Assembly (NCBI RefSeq): GCF_003955755.1
Contig: NZ_CP034465.1
Span: 1 to 64,000 of the forward strand
Source: Jeotgalibaca ciconiae
GTDB lineage: Bacteria; Bacillota; Bacilli; Lactobacillales; Aerococcaceae
Reading direction: 5' to 3'
Length of the DNA: 64,000 nucleotides
Shown here: one piece after another, positions 8,657 to 16,627 of the stretch
Layout: every line of letters begins with the position of its first letter
Numbering within the stretch: the stretch's first letter is position 1
The notes under the pieces: generated by a model
Databases searched by the model: none
Seen by the model: only the letters and a program-made list of their open reading frames with translations
What the model was told of the DNA's origin: nothing
Program-made: the position numbers and the translations under genes

Positions 8657-10592
8657 TTATTTTATTTTTATCATTTGATTATCTTTATTGAATGCCGTTA
8701 TTTTTCCGTAAAAATATTGATTTGCTTCTGTTTTAAAAAGTTTATCTCCTTTGATTACATCATTAAAAGGAAATAAATATCCAAAAATTCATGATTATCC
8801 AACAAGATTCTTACTCCTGAAGCATCTGGATACTTATCTGTCTTCCCATTTTGATATACCGATAATGGTTGGCACTGAATCGATTGATTCAATGTAATAA
8901 CTGAAATTTCGTTTACTTGTCCATTCTCCACTTTGTTTTTATTTATCACTCGTTGATGTTGAATAAGTTCGTTATATATACTTGAGCGTTTTTGATTTTC
9001 AATTTTTAAGAGTCCGTTTCGAACAAATAATTCTCCGGTAGATAATTGTGCCTTAAATTCAATCCTATTTTCATCTCTAGGAATCACCTGACAAATTTCA
9101 TTGAAGTTGTAAGTAGTCGTTAATGATGTTCCGTTGCCACGATAAGAGTCATAGATGATAACCAAAGACTGCTCTTCCAGAATAAGAAAATCTCTTGAAT
9201 AATAACTTAAAAGATGCGATTCGGAGGGATGGGATATCCAAGCATTGGAAAATAAATACCCTCCCGATATACCTTCTATTTCACTAGTATTTTGAAAGAT
9301 AGGCAAAGGAAGATGATCGTACCCCACGACTCTGTAATCACAGTTGATAAATCTTCCTCATCAAAAAACGTATTATGAGCTGCTATTCCTTTTAAATCTT
9401 TTCGTATAGAACTTTCTGTATAAGTATACCTTCCTCCATCAGAGATAATTTCTTCATTCTGGTAATTCAGTGTAAAACTCCCAGCAGAAGCATGGCCATG
9501 CGAACTGCCATGCAAACCATTAAATAGTGTGAAATAAACACTTTCTTTTTTAAGAGCACTAAAGCCGCTTTTTTCCCCACGAAACAAAGCGGGCAGTTCA
9601 ATTTGGCTTCTCTTATGATCCGTGTACAAAGCTCCCAAAAATAATGCAGAAGAACTGCTGCCATTTTGCGGAAGAAATCCCATTTCCCGATAAATATTAT
9701 ATATATAGGTAAAATCTACATAATCACTATCATGTAAAGGGCTCAAATAATCATCCGAACTAGCCATATAGTAAGAAGATTTCATCGGTTGTTCCAATTT
9801 AGCTCGAAGATTAATTGGTAAAGTTCTCTTTAAACATTCAGAAACTTGTAGAATATAAGCAAGGCTTGAAATCACTTCATGATGATATAGTGGACTTTGT
9901 TCCCAGTGAACGCCATCCGAATAAAATTGAAGATCAATTTGATTTTCTAACTGCACCCATACCCAATCCATGAGACTGCTTTTTATCTTCTCAGGGAAGA
10001 ATAAGTCGTATACTGCAATTCCGCTCAATGCCAAGACACCCCAGTTGCTTAAACGATACTTATCAATATAGGAGTTCTTTAAAAATTGAATATGAATCAT
10101 CATTGATTCATCAATTAATTCCAACTCTTCATTTGTTAGTTTTTCTATAGGTAAATACGTGAGACTTTTCAACCAATTCATTAATCGAATACCTGAATCA
10201 ATCGGTCTCCATGAATTATTATTTGATGCATTCGGAACTCCATTTTCTTTGATAAATAAGGATAGTAATTGTTTCCATTTTTTAAAGTATATTGATTTTT
10301 GAGTTAAAGCATACGTAATGGCTAAATCTACCATAAACCCTTGGCGGTTCAACATATAAGTCCATTCCACATCATCTTCTGGATAATCATTCCATTTATA
10401 TTTTGAGATTGAATAGGGAATATTACAAGCTTCCATATCGAGAGCATCTGAAAAAATAATTTGATCATTCATTAAATAATCAACTCTTTCCTTTATGTTC
10501 TCAATCTCTTTTAAGTTGGATCGATAAGAATTCCTTATCCAATCTTTACTAAAAAAACATTTTTTATAATGAATAATCTGTAAAATATCCAC
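8657..10592 (-). pseudogene. Heparinase II/III family polysaccharide lyase, frame broken
   Basis: The start is GTG 10592 with an AAGGAGTG site. The first 425 codons are intact: an alpha-toroid domain with PIDSGIRLMNWLKSLTYLP, then LSNWGVLALSGIAVYDL and the active-site region YSDGVHWEQSPLYHHEVISS, followed by the beta-sandwich with HGHASAGSFTLNYQNEEIIS and GIAAHNTFFDEEDLS. Breaks near 9310 and 8775 lead into the rest, which ends at 8657-8659 (total about 644 residues). Such lyases cleave uronic-acid-containing glycosaminoglycans by beta-elimination. No signal peptide is visible, so it probably acts on imported or short oligosaccharides. The substrate (hyaluronan, chondroitin or heparan type) is not resolved. 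Confidence 0.7.
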
Positions 10593-10632
10593 AATAAAAT
10601 CACTCCTTACATTTTTGGAAGAATTTACTTAA

Positions 10633-10649
10633 AGGGTTATAACGTTAAG
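10633..10649 (+). promoter_or_regulatory. Probable GntR operator upstream of the lyase gene
   Basis: AGGGTTATAACGTTAAG lies between gntR and the lyase gene and matches the site at 8519-8535 in the opposite orientation. The inner TAACGTTA is palindromic. Confidence 0.5.
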
Positions 10650-10672
10650 TTTCGTTAAAAAAATAGTATTTT

Positions 10673-11401
10673 CTACTCTGTAGTTATTTGAATGGAATAG
10701 TAATGGGGATCAATGAAGCTCCTAGTATATTCTAATATTTCTCCATTTAAACTAGTCGTAATTTTTTGAATATCAAAAAAAACAAGGTCTTCCTCTTCTC
10801 TTGTTTGCTCCTTCAAATAATTCTCTACAATTTTCAGTTCTTTGGATGTCGGCTCGAAACGCACGATATTAACCGACATCTCGGCATGAATATTATAATT
10901 CCCAGATATTTCTTTCGTCACGCTCGCACCATGTTTAATATTTTCAATTCCTGTTTCAGGTATTTTCCTTTCTAATAAATAACGATTTTGAATCTTCCAT
11001 GGTATGTCGTTGACATAGGCAACTTGAATGATTTTAATGATATTCTCTTCTCCTTGTAAATCTCCGAGTTTTTTTGCAATCTCCTTATCTTTAAATGATT
11101 CACTGATATGTGTTTCGGTACGTTCAACCACTTTCCCTTTCATGGAAGATACAGGCGAAGTTTCGCTAAATAGCACTTTACGGTTTATTAAGTTTCTACG
11201 GACAAAAGTTCCATATCCTTGACGACGAATTAAATAACCCTCGCTTACTAAGTTATTCAACGCCTTGACTACAGTGGTATTACTAACATTGTATTTCTTT
11301 TTTAAATCTGCTTCTGAATAAATTTTATCTCCTGGTAAAAAAACACCCTCATTAATCTCTTTGATAATATCTTCTTTTATCATCTGATACTTTGACACCA
11401 T
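10673..11401 (-). CDS. GntR-family regulator with UTRA domain
   Basis: A 242-residue HutC-type regulator. The winged helix occupies about residues 1-70, with GVFLPGDKIYSEADLKKKYN and VSNTTVVKALNNLVSEGYL followed by the wing RRQGYGTFV. The rest is a UTRA ligand-binding domain, with LLERKIPETG and ISGNYNIHAEMSVNIVRFEP. ATG 11401 is preferred over 11416 because the AGGAGAG site lies between them. It heads the lyase-ugl-PTS gene series, and two related 17-bp sites lie before the lyase and before ugl. It is therefore the likely repressor of this glycosaminoglycan locus, with a sugar phosphate as the likely inducer. It is intact. Confidence 0.85.
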   Translation of the reverse strand: MVSKYQMIKEDIIKEINEGVFLPGDKIYSEADLKKKYNVSNTTVVKALNNLVSEGYLIRRQGYGTFVRRNLINRKVLFSETSPVSSMKGKVVERTETHISESFKDKEIAKKLGDLQGEENIIKIIQVAYVNDIPWKIQNRYLLERKIPETGIENIKHGASVTKEISGNYNIHAEMSVNIVRFEPTSKELKIVENYLKEQTREEEDLVFFDIQKITTSLNGEILEYTRSFIDPHYYSIQITTE

Positions 11402-11563
11402 AGTTACTCTCCTCATCTATTTCTTTTTTTAAAAATAAAGAGTTTGATATTCATTGTCGGACTTTTCAGACTCTTGGAAATGGTTTCATAATAAATACCT
11501 AATATTATTTTACATTATTTGGAATATTTTGCTAGTTAGAATATAACAAAACATCAATGTAAA

Positions 11564-11596
11564 GAAAAAAACCCAGATTAACGAAATCTGAGTTTC
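11564..11596 (-). terminator. Terminator after the TPP-regulated SDR
   Basis: Arms AATCTGAGTTT and AAACCCAGATT (11585-11595, 11569-11579) are followed on the minus strand by a T7 run. The surrounding interval 11402-11701 holds the gntR promoter region; TTGGAAATGGTTTCA at 11474-11488 is one mismatch from a cre site. Confidence 0.7.
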
Positions 11597-11701
11597 TTCT
11601 ACTTATCTTAAAAAGATCTTTAAGTCGATATTGAACGAGAAGTGAGCTTTATTATTTCATCTTAACTCCAAGAACCCATTCAGACGATAAAGTTTTCGCT
11701 C

Positions 11702-12460
11702 TCAATTCATCGTCAGTCCACCATCAACGGTTATGTTCTGTCCAGTAATCGCGCGTGCTGCTTCGGTTCCTAAGAATCCTACCACTTCTGCGACATCTTC
11801 TGGAGCAGTAACCTTCTGTAAAGGAGACGAATCAGCAATTAACTGAAAGACTTCAGGAGTCGTGACTTTACTTGCATCTGTTGTCTGTAAGAGCCCACCT
11901 GAAACCATATTGACTGTAATGCCCAGGGAACCTAGTTCTTTTGCCATGTTTCTAGTAAAACCTAAAAGAGCAGCTTTAGCTGTTGTATATTGATGATAAG
12001 GAACGACTGGATTTTGGAATAAGTTTGTTCCAATATTAATGATTCTTCCATATTGATTTTCTTTCATAGATGGCAATACAGCCTGAACAGTATTTAAGGA
12101 AGACTTAATCGAACCTTCAAATTGTTCCGTATAGTTTTCCCAAGTCAATTCTTCTACCTTTTTTTGGGTAACTGGATTAAATTCGAAATTTATCAATGCG
12201 TTATTAACCACCACATCAATTCTCCCAAATCTCGCAATTGCTTTTTCAACCATAGTTTTTACTTGTTTTTTATCACGGACATCAGCTCGGATCGCGATTG
12301 CTTTATCTTCCCCAATCTCTTTGACAACTTTTTTTGCTTTTTCTTCACTATTGAAATAATTGATAACAACAAAGTACCCTTTCCGCCCGAAATTCTTTGC
12401 AATTTCACTTCCTAACCCTCTGCTCGCTCCTGTTACAAGTACAACTCGATTATCTGACAT
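11702..12460 (-). CDS. SDR oxidoreductase (FabG-like), TPP-riboswitch controlled
   Basis: A 252-residue classical short-chain dehydrogenase. It has the cofactor motif VTGASRGLGSEI (residues 9-20), VVNNALINF where NNAG is usual, the tyrosine and lysine of YHQYTTAKAALLG, and the ending AITGQNITVDGGLTMN. The basic and small residues after the first strand (NYFNSEEK) suggest NADP(H). The family suggests 3-oxoacyl-ACP reductase, but a TPP riboswitch with a terminator lies directly upstream, so the enzyme probably belongs to thiamine metabolism or salvage, like the TPP-regulated oxidoreductases (oarX) noted in Gram-positive thiamine regulons. The exact substrate is unknown. RBS AAGGGGG precedes ATG 12460. 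Confidence 0.8.
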   Translation of the reverse strand: MSDNRVVLVTGASRGLGSEIAKNFGRKGYFVVINYFNSEEKAKKVVKEIGEDKAIAIRADVRDKKQVKTMVEKAIARFGRIDVVVNNALINFEFNPVTQKKVEELTWENYTEQFEGSIKSSLNTVQAVLPSMKENQYGRIINIGTNLFQNPVVPYHQYTTAKAALLGFTRNMAKELGSLGITVNMVSGGLLQTTDASKVTTPEVFQLIADSSPLQKVTAPEDVAEVVGFLGTEAARAITGQNITVDGGLTMN

Positions 12461-12502
12461 TCTTCTTCCCCCTTATGATTGATTGAAAAAGTATCCATCA
12501 AA

Positions 12503-12538
12503 CAAAAAACTCCTTACACCATAGCGGGATAAAGAGTT
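12503..12538 (-). terminator. Expression-platform terminator of the TPP riboswitch
   Basis: On the minus strand AACTCTTTA pairs with TAAGGAGTT (arms at the two ends of 12508-12538) and is followed by TTTTTTG. It lies between the aptamer and the SDR start, so TPP binding would end transcription. Confidence 0.65.
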
Positions 12539-12583
12539 AGAGTTTACAAAAACACGCACGAACAAAAAGAGTTTCTGTAAATT

Positions 12584-12667
12584 CCACTTCCCTACGCTGG
12601 TGTTAACTAGATCAGGTTCTAAGGGTCAAGGCAGACAGCCTCTCTCAGCATAACGCACCCCTAGTGG
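12584..12667 (-). promoter_or_regulatory. TPP riboswitch aptamer (THI element)
   Basis: The minus strand has the conserved blocks AGGGGTGC, GCTGAGA, ACCCTTAGAACCTGATCTAG, TTAACACCAGCG and TAGGGAAG in order, enclosed by the P1 stem CCACT/AGTGG (12663-12667 with 12584-12588). This is a textbook TPP aptamer. It controls the SDR gene that starts 124 bp further on. Confidence 0.95.
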
Positions 12668-12752
12668 ATAACTTATTCAATTAGATTTAAAAATACCATA
12701 CATAATCAGTGTGGTCAAACAAGTAAAGAATGAAGCTGCTAGTTGTTTATAT

Positions 12753-13760
12753 TCAATTTTCAATTGTCCCATAGAAAAAAGGCTTGACCTTTTCGAATAA
12801 ATACAATAAAAATACAGAAACGAATACACCCAGTAAGAATCTTATGATCCCATAAGAAGGTGTAATTGCGTCAGCATTCTCAAAACTATGATTGAATATT
12901 TCAATAGGAATCAAGTGAATGAAAAAAATCGCTTGGCTGTATCGTCCAAGCTGTCCGAACCGACTTCTTTTATATACAGAAAATAGTAAAGGAAAACCAA
13001 AAAATAGCAAGGGGCTTAAGAACATGAGAAAATTCTTGTCCCTTCCTTGATTCAAATAAATGAGCCGTCCTTCTATGCACAACAATACAAATGTAAAGAA
13101 TAATCCAATAAACATCTTTTTTCTATTTGCTAGCAAGAATTCTTTCTTATCAGAAATAAAAAAACCTATTAAAACAAATATAGAACTATAAAAAAGGCCA
13201 TTTCTTGTAGTCAAAAAGATAGAAAAATAAGTGTCTAAAATTTTGGAAAGTAATGGGTGTGTAATAAAAGAAGAATACGTTTCAGCGGCTCCCACTATAT
13301 ACAATGAGCCAAACAAAATAAAAGATTTCATATAACCGAATCTCTTTATCAGCTTCGAGACCACAAACAATGAGAATAGGAGAGCTGGAAAATACCAGAG
13401 ATGATAAAAAATACCCGTATAAGTCAGTCCAAGTATGAATGCAATTGGATATAATATGAGCGGTAAGTTGATTTGCTCATTCATGAACTGAATTCCTAGA
13501 GGTAAATAAATAATAGACCAAATAAGATAGATCTTGATGACTTTTTTAAGCCACAACTTCTTCTCCTCAACTGACCTAGCTCTGTAGAAGAACGCATTGT
13601 TCACAAGAAAGAATGGTACCGCTATTCTACATAAAATGCTTTTTATCATAAAGTGGAGGCCAGATATATCAGTTACTGTTCCACAATGAATAAGCACAAC
13701 CAGTAATGAACTAATAAATTGTGCAAGATATAAATAACGGTACTCGTTTTTTCTTATCAT
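12753..13760 (-). CDS. Acyltransferase 3 family membrane protein
   Basis: A 335-residue protein with about ten hydrophobic helices. It starts MIRKNEYRYLYLAQFISSLL, with the conserved histidine of LLVVLIHCG in the first helix and RIAVPFFLVNNAFFY around residues 46-60, both typical of acyltransferase-3 proteins. These transfer O-acetyl or other acyl groups to surface polysaccharides, peptidoglycan or lipids from the cytoplasmic side. No polysaccharide genes adjoin, so the acceptor is unknown. It reads towards and ends before the TPP riboswitch without sharing it. The 92 bases between 12668 and 12752 show nothing distinct. Confidence 0.8.
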   Translation of the reverse strand: MIRKNEYRYLYLAQFISSLLVVLIHCGTVTDISGLHFMIKSILCRIAVPFFLVNNAFFYRARSVEEKKLWLKKVIKIYLIWSIIYLPLGIQFMNEQINLPLILYPIAFILGLTYTGIFYHLWYFPALLFSLFVVSKLIKRFGYMKSFILFGSLYIVGAAETYSSFITHPLLSKILDTYFSIFLTTRNGLFYSSIFVLIGFFISDKKEFLLANRKKMFIGLFFTFVLLCIEGRLIYLNQGRDKNFLMFLSPLLFFGFPLLFSVYKRSRFGQLGRYSQAIFFIHLIPIEIFNHSFENADAITPSYGIIRFLLGVFVSVFLLYLFEKVKPFFYGTIEN

Positions 13761-13812
13761 TTTTCAGCTGTCCTCCATCTCAGTATTGAAAAATGATTAA
13801 ATAATCATTCAC

Positions 13813-14030
13813 TTATTCTAGCCCTTTGGATTCCCATTCCAACATGGTGATTTTTCTCCAATGTCCACTGGTTCCGTTCCAGCTCCATCAATCACTCCAA
13901 CTGCCATTGATCCCTTTATCAATATCATCCATATGAACAGATTCGGCTAATATCTTTTGTGTGTTCTGAAGTTGCTCTACTAATGGAAAGATTCATATCT
14001 CACGCATCCAAATTGCCTTCATCCATTCAC
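13813..14030 (-). other. Possible degraded gene remnant
   Basis: The interval 13761-14152 holds no intact gene. On the minus strand one frame reads VEQLQNTQKILAESVHMDD, then, after an in-frame stop, WSWNGTSGHWRKITMLEWES and a stop at 13813-13815. The composition looks coding rather than random, but I do not recognise a family and there is no start with a ribosome-binding site. Confidence 0.25.
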
Positions 14031-14093
14031 TAGCCTACTAGAAAAAGTTAAATCTATCAATGAATTCTTCTAGTAAAAATGAATCAATACAAA

Positions 14094-14126
14094 TGAAAAA
14101 CGCCACTACCTATATGGTGTGACGTT
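14094..14126 (-). terminator. Terminator after the 14153 gene
   Basis: On the minus strand AACGTCACACC pairs imperfectly with TAGTGGCGTT and is followed by TTTTTCAT. It lies 26 bp after the stop at 14153. Confidence 0.55.
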
Positions 14127-14152
14127 ATACTTATAAAAATATACTGATTTTA

Positions 14153-14590
14153 TTATGCAAGTCCATCCCATCCTTGACTAGCCATAAAATCCAGATTCTC
14201 TTTTTGCCATCCCATTCCCATCATCTGAGCGTTCAGCATTTTTCGATTACATTTAAATTTCAATCGAGTAGGCTCTCCTACTAACTCTATAGTAATAATA
14301 TACTGCAATATTCCTTTCCGGACCTTAAATGATTGAATATCAGAATATGGAATCACTGCATACTCTCCTGTCAAGCTTCCACCCATATTGAGGTCAAGCA
14401 AAAGTAGTTGGTCTCCAGCAAACACTACAATGAAATATTCCATAGCCAAAACAGACAAATTGCCATAAGCTAGCGATGCCATCAAACTCGCATCCGTATA
14501 CCCATAAATATAATTATGATTGATTCTAATATCAGAATTAATTTCTTTGATGAAAGATTCTATGTTTTCTTCCCATGTCTCTGCATTCAT
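14153..14590 (-). CDS. Conserved hypothetical protein, possibly PH-like
   Basis: A 145-residue soluble protein with no signal peptide. The middle, IVVFAGDQLLLLDLNMGG through EYAVIPYSDIQSFKVRKGI, is a series of short beta-strands with the pattern of bacterial PH/GRAM-like domains, in which a strand pair is followed by a PYSDI loop. The tail CNRKMLNAQMMGMGWQKEN is Met-rich. The function is unknown; the PH-like reading is a guess from pattern only. It stands alone between two terminators. ATG 14590 has an AAGGAGAG site. Confidence 0.6.
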   Translation of the reverse strand: MNAETWEENIESFIKEINSDIRINHNYIYGYTDASLMASLAYGNLSVLAMEYFIVVFAGDQLLLLDLNMGGSLTGEYAVIPYSDIQSFKVRKGILQYIITIELVGEPTRLKFKCNRKMLNAQMMGMGWQKENLDFMASQGWDGLA

Positions 14591-14720
14591 CCATCTCTCT
14601 CCTTCTCAAATCGACCCTGTGTTATTGACCTAAAATAAATATAACGTAAAAGCGCTCGATTTAATAATGATAACTGAATTTCTATCCCTTATTATTAAAT
14701 AAAAGTCCCTATCAAACAAT

Positions 14721-14760
14721 AAAAAAAGCTAGAATCCTTTTAGTTAAGAATTCTAGCTTT
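14721..14760 (-). terminator. Terminator after queT
   Basis: Arms GCTAGAATCC (14728-14737) and GAATTCTAGC (14748-14757) pair with one mismatch. The minus strand continues TTTTTTTATTG. Confidence 0.7.
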
Positions 14761-14768
14761 TCGATTGA

Positions 14769-15278
14769 TTATTTTGTCAAATCTATTTTTTTGCTTATCC
14801 CATACATAATGAGTCCTCCGATTGCCATAGAAAAGAGCTCTCCCAAACCAACACTAATCCAGGTAATAAAAAATGGTAAATCATTGACGATGGCTAGTTG
14901 GCCTGCAACGGTAAACATTGAAAAGGCAAATATAAATGCTGTTAGCACGAACTTTATCGGTGTACTTTTAATATTTTTCGTAATAGATAGTGTGATCTTC
15001 AATACTAAAAAGGTCGAGATACTGCCTACTAATACATCAATGATTCCTAGTGGCGAGTTCATATTCGCAATTGCTACGCCAAGAGTTACTGCCCAAATAT
15101 ATCTTTTATTAAATAAAGGCATATAATTGAACATTTCTGACAAACGAAGTTGAACACTTCCGAAACTAATGACAGATAATGCAGTGGTAATAACAATGTA
15201 AAGAGCCGTAATCAATGCTACTTTCGTTAGTTCAGTTGCACGAATCTTCGCAACCATCTTTTTTTCGCTTTTTAACAT
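14769..15278 (-). CDS. queT: QueT family queuosine-precursor transporter (ECF S component)
   Basis: A 169-residue protein with about five or six membrane helices. The first helix region reads LTKVALITALYIVITTALSV, followed by SFGSVQLRLSEMFNYMPLF, a family hallmark, and ANMNSPLGIIDVLVG. QueT (COG4708) is the substrate-binding S component of an energy-coupling-factor transporter that imports preQ1 or preQ0 for queuosine in tRNA. The ECF ATPases are not in the window, as is usual for group II transporters. A preQ1-II riboswitch ends in its ribosome-binding site, which supports both the substrate and the start at ATG 15278. Confidence 0.9.
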   Translation of the reverse strand: MLKSEKKMVAKIRATELTKVALITALYIVITTALSVISFGSVQLRLSEMFNYMPLFNKRYIWAVTLGVAIANMNSPLGIIDVLVGSISTFLVLKITLSITKNIKSTPIKFVLTAFIFAFSMFTVAGQLAIVNDLPFFITWISVGLGELFSMAIGGLIMYGISKKIDLTK

Positions 15279-15282
15279 AATA

Positions 15283-15371
15283 ATCTCCTTTGCAAGGTTC
15301 TACCTTGGTAATAACTACGGCCAAAGGATGGGACATACTGCCCTACGAAGTGCCGTAGTGTGGCTATGCCA
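15283..15371 (-). promoter_or_regulatory. PreQ1-II riboswitch
   Basis: In minus-strand order there is an optional 5' hairpin GTGGCATAGCCAC, then a stem ACTACGGC/GCCGTAGT, the conserved linker TTATTACC, a small hairpin CAAGGTAGAACCTTG, and AAAGGAGA, which is the ribosome-binding site of queT. The order and the AAAGGAG end match the class II element known from Streptococcus upstream of the same gene. Control should be translational, by hiding the ribosome-binding site when preQ1 is bound. Confidence 0.8.
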
Positions 15372-15384
15372 CTATTTTATTTTC

Positions 15385-16149
15385 TTATTTAATAATCCAA
15401 CCGCCATCGATTGGAATAATATCTCCTTGAAGATAACTTGCTTGTTGACTTGCTAAAAATAAGGTGAGAGAAGCTACTTCTTCTGGCTTTGCCCAACGCT
15501 TAGCTGGTGTTTCTTCGGCCACTTTCTTTGCTATGGCACCGTCGCCTGCAAAATCTGCCGCATTCATCGGCGTATCAATTGCTCCTGGCGCAATCCCATT
15601 CACTCGAATTCCTTTGTCCGCATAATCAAGAGCTAATTGTTTAATAAAACCAACAATCGCATGCTTACTCATGGTATAACCGATGCCACCACCGCCAGCC
15701 ACCATGCCCGCTATGGAGGTCATGGGGATTACCACACCACTTTTATTTGCTAACATTTGTGGCAGGACTATTTTTGTAAGTATGAAAAAGCTTTTTACAT
15801 TGACTTCAAAGATTTTGTCAAACAATTCTTCCGATGTTTCCAGCAATGGGCGATAGCCGTCTAAAATCCCTGCCGTATTCAGCAAGATATTAATCGTGCC
15901 GAACGCTTGGTTACACTGCTCAACTGCGTGGATTAAGTCCTCTTGCCTACGAACATCCCCAACCATATAACCAAAACTTTCTGGAAAATTCATTTTTAAG
16001 TCCAGTAAACTTCCAAGCTGACGATCAAAGGCAAATACCTTCGCTCCTTGTTCCAAAAAAGCAGTTGCTTGCGCAGCTCCAATTCCTGAAGCTGCTCCTG
16101 TCACAAAGACAACCTGCTCATGGAATTCTGAATAAATAATTGTCTTCAT
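15385..16149 (-). CDS. SDR family oxidoreductase, FabG-like
   Basis: A 254-residue classical short-chain dehydrogenase. It has VTGAASGIGAAQ (residues 16-27), an acidic residue after strand 2 (VFAFDRQ), which favours NAD, LLNTAGILDGYRP where NNAG is usual, the catalytic YTMSKHAIVG, and PGAIDTPMN. The end is LQGDIIPIDGGWIIK. It resembles the proteins annotated as 3-oxoacyl-ACP reductase in lactic acid bacteria, but the single-copy context gives no fatty-acid link. Its start codon overlaps the stop of the upstream DUF2829 gene by one base (TAATG), so the two are translationally coupled. The substrate is unknown. Confidence 0.8.
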   Translation of the reverse strand: MKTIIYSEFHEQVVFVTGAASGIGAAQATAFLEQGAKVFAFDRQLGSLLDLKMNFPESFGYMVGDVRRQEDLIHAVEQCNQAFGTINILLNTAGILDGYRPLLETSEELFDKIFEVNVKSFFILTKIVLPQMLANKSGVVIPMTSIAGMVAGGGGIGYTMSKHAIVGFIKQLALDYADKGIRVNGIAPGAIDTPMNAADFAGDGAIAKKVAEETPAKRWAKPEEVASLTLFLASQQASYLQGDIIPIDGGWIIK

Positions 16150-16370
16150 TATTTAACAATTTTCCAATCATCCGCCAGAATATCACACACTGCCGGCGCA
16201 AAGCTAGAAAATCCTTCGTCACTTGTCTTGATTAATAAATAAGGTGTGACAGGAATTCCTTCGAACGTATCGTTACTTACTAAAATAACAAACTCTTCCG
16301 TTCCACTCCAACCGTTGCGAATAATTTTTTCACCATTTTTCAACTTTGGTAAAACTTCTTCAAACGTCAT
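16149..16370 (-). CDS. DUF2829/Tad2-like small protein
   Basis: A 73-residue protein starting MTFEEVLPKLKNGEKIIRNG, then WSGTEEFVILV and the ending AVCDILADDWKIVK. The pattern of a helix, K(I/V)xRxGW, a hydrophobic strand and a final A-x-DW-x-(I/V) is that of DUF2829, the family named Tad2 after phage anti-Thoeris proteins that sequester the cyclic-ADP-ribose-type signal. Here it sits on the chromosome, fused in translation to an oxidoreductase rather than in a prophage. Whether it binds a nucleotide signal is unknown. Assignment is by memory of the family. Confidence 0.7.
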   Translation of the reverse strand: MTFEEVLPKLKNGEKIIRNGWSGTEEFVILVSNDTFEGIPVTPYLLIKTSDEGFSSFAPAVCDILADDWKIVK

Positions 16371-16627
16371 AAAATCCCTCTTTTCTATTGATTATATTTT
16401 CCACATAAGTGTTCTAGTCAACAAAATGTATTATAACATTCTTCAAGGGAAAATTTGAACTTCTTAACATAATTATCAGCCATTAAAGAAAAGATTCCAT
16501 TCAAAAATTGAATGGATGGGTTAGATAAACCCTAATAGTTGCCAAGTATCCGATATAAATTATATGATAAATAGAAATAAGCTTTGGGATTCAATATGCG
16601 TTATATGCGAATGAAAGGAGAAAAATA

